Shown: one piece after another, positions 13,022 through 14,572 of the stretch
Numbering within the stretch: the first letter of the stretch is position 1
How the letters are laid out: each line of letters begins with the position of its first letter
Assembly: GCA_002336845.1 (NCBI GenBank)
Contig: DDEX01000007.1
Span: forward strand, 236-14,807
DNA: 14,572 nt
Source of the DNA: Rhodobacteraceae bacterium UBA1943
Lineage (GTDB): Bacteria; Pseudomonadota; Alphaproteobacteria; Rhodobacterales; Rhodobacteraceae
Reading direction: 5' to 3'
Made by a program: the position numbers and the translations under genes
The notes under the pieces: generated by a model
What the model was told of the DNA's origin: nothing
The model's database searches: none
The model's input: the letters and a program-made list of their open reading frames with translations, nothing else

Positions 13022-13191
13022 GCTGCCCGATCTGCGGCAAGGCGGCCGACGCGAAATACCACCCCTTCTGCTCGCGCCGCTGCGCCGATGTTGACCTTGG
13101 TCGCTGGCTGACGGGCGGCTATGCCCTGCCCGCCGGGGAAGAGCCCGACGAAAACGAGGCCCCGCCCCCAGTGCCCCCGCGCCCACAATGA
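13018..13191 (+). CDS. yacG: YacG zinc-binding DNA gyrase inhibitor
   Basis: 57 residues from ATG 13018, overlapping the RNase stop by four bases. The protein begins MSCPICGKAADAKYHPFCSR. Cys3, Cys6, Cys18 and Cys22 form the four-cysteine zinc site, followed by the family's RCADVDLGRWLTGGYALP. The remaining tail is acidic and Pro-rich (PDENEAPPP, then PPRPQ). The length and motif match YacG, which binds GyrB and inhibits gyrase in E. coli. It is the last gene of the infA cluster and has no obvious terminator beyond it. A hairpin at 13269-13285 is more likely part of the tRNA leader. Confidence 0.93.
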   Translation: MSCPICGKAADAKYHPFCSRRCADVDLGRWLTGGYALPAGEEPDENEAPPPVPPRPQ

Positions 13192-13229
13192 TTTCGCCCG
13201 TAACCTGCACAAAAAACGACAAAACCCTC

Positions 13230-13258
13230 TGGACAGCCCCGCCCGCCTGACGTATCAC
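13230..13258 (+). promoter_or_regulatory. Sigma-70-type promoter for tRNA-Phe
   Basis: -35 TGGACA (13230-13235, five of six matches) and -10 TATCAC (13253-13258, four of six) are spaced exactly 17 bases apart. Transcription would start near 13265, about 28 bases before the mature tRNA. The leader would include a 7-bp hairpin, GAAAGGC-AGC-GCCTTTC (13269-13285). Confidence 0.55.
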
Positions 13259-13292
13259 CCGCCCACCCGAAAGGCAGCGCCTTTCACACGGT

Positions 13293-13368
13293 GCCCAGAT
13301 AGCTCAGTTGGTAGAGCAGCGGATTGAAAATCCGCGTGTCGCTGGTTCGATTCCGGCTCTGGGCACCA
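13293..13368 (+). tRNA. tRNA-Phe (anticodon GAA)
   Basis: A full cloverleaf of 76 bases. The acceptor GCCCAGA (13293-13299) pairs with TCTGGGC (13358-13364). The D arm has GCTC...GAGC with the loop AGTTGGTA. The anticodon stem GCGGA/TCCGC holds the loop TTGAAAA with anticodon GAA at 13326-13328. The T arm is GCTGG-TTCGATT-CCGGC. The discriminator A (13365) and an encoded CCA (13366-13368) complete it. Confidence 0.98.
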
Positions 13369-13704
13369 CTTAAATCCATGATGTCGCTGAACTTTCTTCT
13401 CACTCCGTTACCCTTTTCAGCTTGGGTTTGACGCTCTTGGCGGAAGGTTTGACAATCCGCGCCCGTCGCGCGTTTTCGGTTTCGAGAGTCACCATCGTCT
13501 CGCGGTTCTTGGCGGCGACCAATGATCGCTGCAGAACCTGAACGAAACGGCCGCCCGGGAAACCAGGGGCATTTCTCGCGGATCAGGCGTTGCCGCGAAA
13601 CTGGTAATATCCAGCCATGACAACTTTGCCGTTGCGCAGCGGCAGGCTTTCGTGCAGCAGTCTGACCAATCATGTCCTTCCGCACAAAATCAAGGACTGG
13701 CGCT
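13369..13704. other. Intergenic stretch beyond tRNA-Phe without a convincing gene
   Basis: 336 bases between the tRNA and the GntR gene. No T-run terminator, repeat of the tRNA 3' end or RNA gene was seen. On the minus strand one frame is open from 13403 to 13582 (60 codons, moderate GC bias at third positions). It reads, in order, GGRFVQVLQRSLVAAKNRE, TMVTLETENARR and KSVKPKLKRVTE, then stops (13400-13402). The same frame, after a TGA at 13583-13585, is open again towards 13660 with a segment ending VVMAGYYQFRGNA. Neither piece has a good start or RBS. They could be remnants of a decayed gene or chance. Confidence 0.4.
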
Positions 13705-14484
13705 ATGCCGACAAGACCCGCTTCCGCCGCTGCCAGACTGATAGAATGGAAGCCTCTGGATCGGGACGACCAGAAGCCGCTCTATCGTCAGATCAAGGAT
13801 AACATACTGGAACTCATCAAGACCGCGGCCATTGCTGCCGGTGCCAAGTTGCCGTCCGAGCGGGAGCTGATCGCGAAATATGATGTGAGCCGGATCACCA
13901 TCCGTCAGGCCCTGGTCGAGCTTGTGCAGGAGGGGCATCTCCAGAGCCAACCCGGCAAGGGCTTCTACGTCGCCCAGAAACAGGAGCCGCTGGAACTTCA
14001 TTCACTGACCAGCTTCACCGCCGGGGCGCGCAGCAGGGGGATGGAACCCGGTAGCCAGTTGCTCGACTCGAAGATCATCGCGGCACCCGCCGAGATCACG
14101 CGCGCCCTCGGTCTGCCGGAAGGGTCGGAGGTCGCATTTCTCAAGCGTCTCAGGACGCTGGACGGCGTGCCGGTGGCCATCCAGTATGATTGGCTGCCGC
14201 CCTCCACTTGCCCCGGCCTCCTGGACCTGGACTGGTCGACCGGCAATCGCTCGCTCTATGCCGAGCTCGCCGAACGTTACCACCTTCACCCGGCAAGCGG
14301 ACAGACGACGATCAGCGCCCGCCTGCCCGACGCCGAGGAGCGGCGCCTGTTGATCCTCGAACGCGCCTCGGCGGTGCTGATTCTCGATCAGGTCCAGTTC
14401 GGCAGTGACGGCCGGCCGATCAATGTGTCGACCTCCATTCACCATCCCAAGCGCCATCCCCTGAGCATTCATCAGGGCGCCTGA
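13705..14484 (+). CDS. GntR family regulator, HutC/UTRA type
   Basis: 259 residues from ATG 13705, with AAGGA eight bases upstream. An in-frame ATG at 13672 has no RBS. The N-terminal GntR winged helix-turn-helix (about 25-90) shows PLYRQIKDNILELIK, GAKLPSERELIAKYDVSRIT, IRQALVELVQEGHL and QPGKGFYVA, all standard for the family. The C-terminal half (about 105-250) is a UTRA effector domain with SLTSFTAGARSRGMEPGSQL, ALGLPEGSEVAFLKRLRTLD and a closing RPINVSTSIHHP. Such regulators respond to sugars, amino-sugars, phosphonates, histidine intermediates or similar small molecules. The target operon is probably to the right, outside the window. Only 88 bases follow its stop, with no further gene seen. 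Confidence 0.93.
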   Translation: MPTRPASAAARLIEWKPLDRDDQKPLYRQIKDNILELIKTAAIAAGAKLPSERELIAKYDVSRITIRQALVELVQEGHLQSQPGKGFYVAQKQEPLELHSLTSFTAGARSRGMEPGSQLLDSKIIAAPAEITRALGLPEGSEVAFLKRLRTLDGVPVAIQYDWLPPSTCPGLLDLDWSTGNRSLYAELAERYHLHPASGQTTISARLPDAEERRLLILERASAVLILDQVQFGSDGRPINVSTSIHHPKRHPLSIHQGA

Positions 14485-14572
14485 CGCGGCCTGCCCTGCT
14501 ACATTGAACCAAGTCGCATTCTAGGCGCCAGAAGGCCAGCAGGGCTGTTTCGGGCCGCCTTTCTTGGGGGGC

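Noticed and set aside
13284..13685. Minus-strand 133-codon open frame antisense to tRNA-Phe
   Set aside because: Its C-terminal end (SRNRTSDTRIFNPLLYQL) is simply the translated complement of the tRNA. This is a well-known artefact in databases.
14493..14545. 8-bp inverted repeat GCCCTGCT/AGCAGGGC after the GntR gene
   Set aside because: The 37-base loop and short arms are within chance expectation for this GC content. The window ends too soon to see more.
1..14572. CRISPR arrays, insertion sequences, phage or plasmid genes, and defence islands
   Set aside because: No repeated spacer-like units, no transposase or integrase motifs, and no toxin-antitoxin or restriction-like genes were found on either strand.

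Overview
The window reads as the chromosome of a GC-rich alphaproteobacterium, most likely a member of the Rhodobacterales (Rhodobacter/Paracoccus/Gemmobacter-like). This rests on overall base composition, on protein types typical of that group (UPF0262, the short RNase E/G, a DUF6280-like small protein, an alphaproteobacterial pcm-tolC-popZ-like neighbourhood) and on an intergenic repeat style I associate with it. No database search was possible. Family names come from motifs, length and recall.

Left part (1-6045), housekeeping. A YgfZ/GcvT-like folate-binding protein tail (2-241, +) meets an inositol-monophosphatase family gene (238-1062, -) with overlapping stop codons. A small conserved protein (1297-1623, +) then meets a PopZ-like polar scaffold gene (1698-2645, -) across a bidirectional terminator. 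Upstream of the PopZ-like gene on the same strand lie a TolC-type outer-membrane channel (2751-4136) and a protein-L-isoaspartate methyltransferase family protein (4215-4868). Divergent from these is a coupled pair, UPF0262 (5111-5587) and a low-molecular-weight phosphatase (5584-6045).

Middle part (6058-11128), accessory block. It holds a LysR regulator (-), a small secreted protein (-), and an HxlR regulator (-) divergent from a QorB-type NAD(P)H:quinone oxidoreductase (+), which looks like a YtfH/YtfG redox module. A tightly coupled three-gene operon follows: NTF2/ketosteroid-isomerase-like protein, GNAT acetyltransferase and carbon-nitrogen hydrolase. The block ends in a REP-like composite inverted repeat (10918-11011).

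Right part (11129-14572). An infA-maf-RNase E/G-yacG cluster is followed by tRNA-Phe(GAA). In maf-RNase-yacG each junction overlaps by an ATGA. By recall, infA-maf-RNase E/G-yacG usually follows UPF0262-phosphatase directly in Rhodobacterales, so the middle block looks like an insertion into, or rearrangement of, that conserved cluster. Beyond the tRNA there is a 336-base stretch without a convincing gene, then a GntR/HutC-type regulator (13705-14484). The last 88 bases hold no gene I can recognise.

The most interesting items are the divergent PopZ-like protein, the NTF2-GNAT-nitrilase operon of unknown substrate, the HxlR/QorB promoter with an operator placed between its -35 and -10, and the small secreted protein with an unusual inverted repeat upstream.
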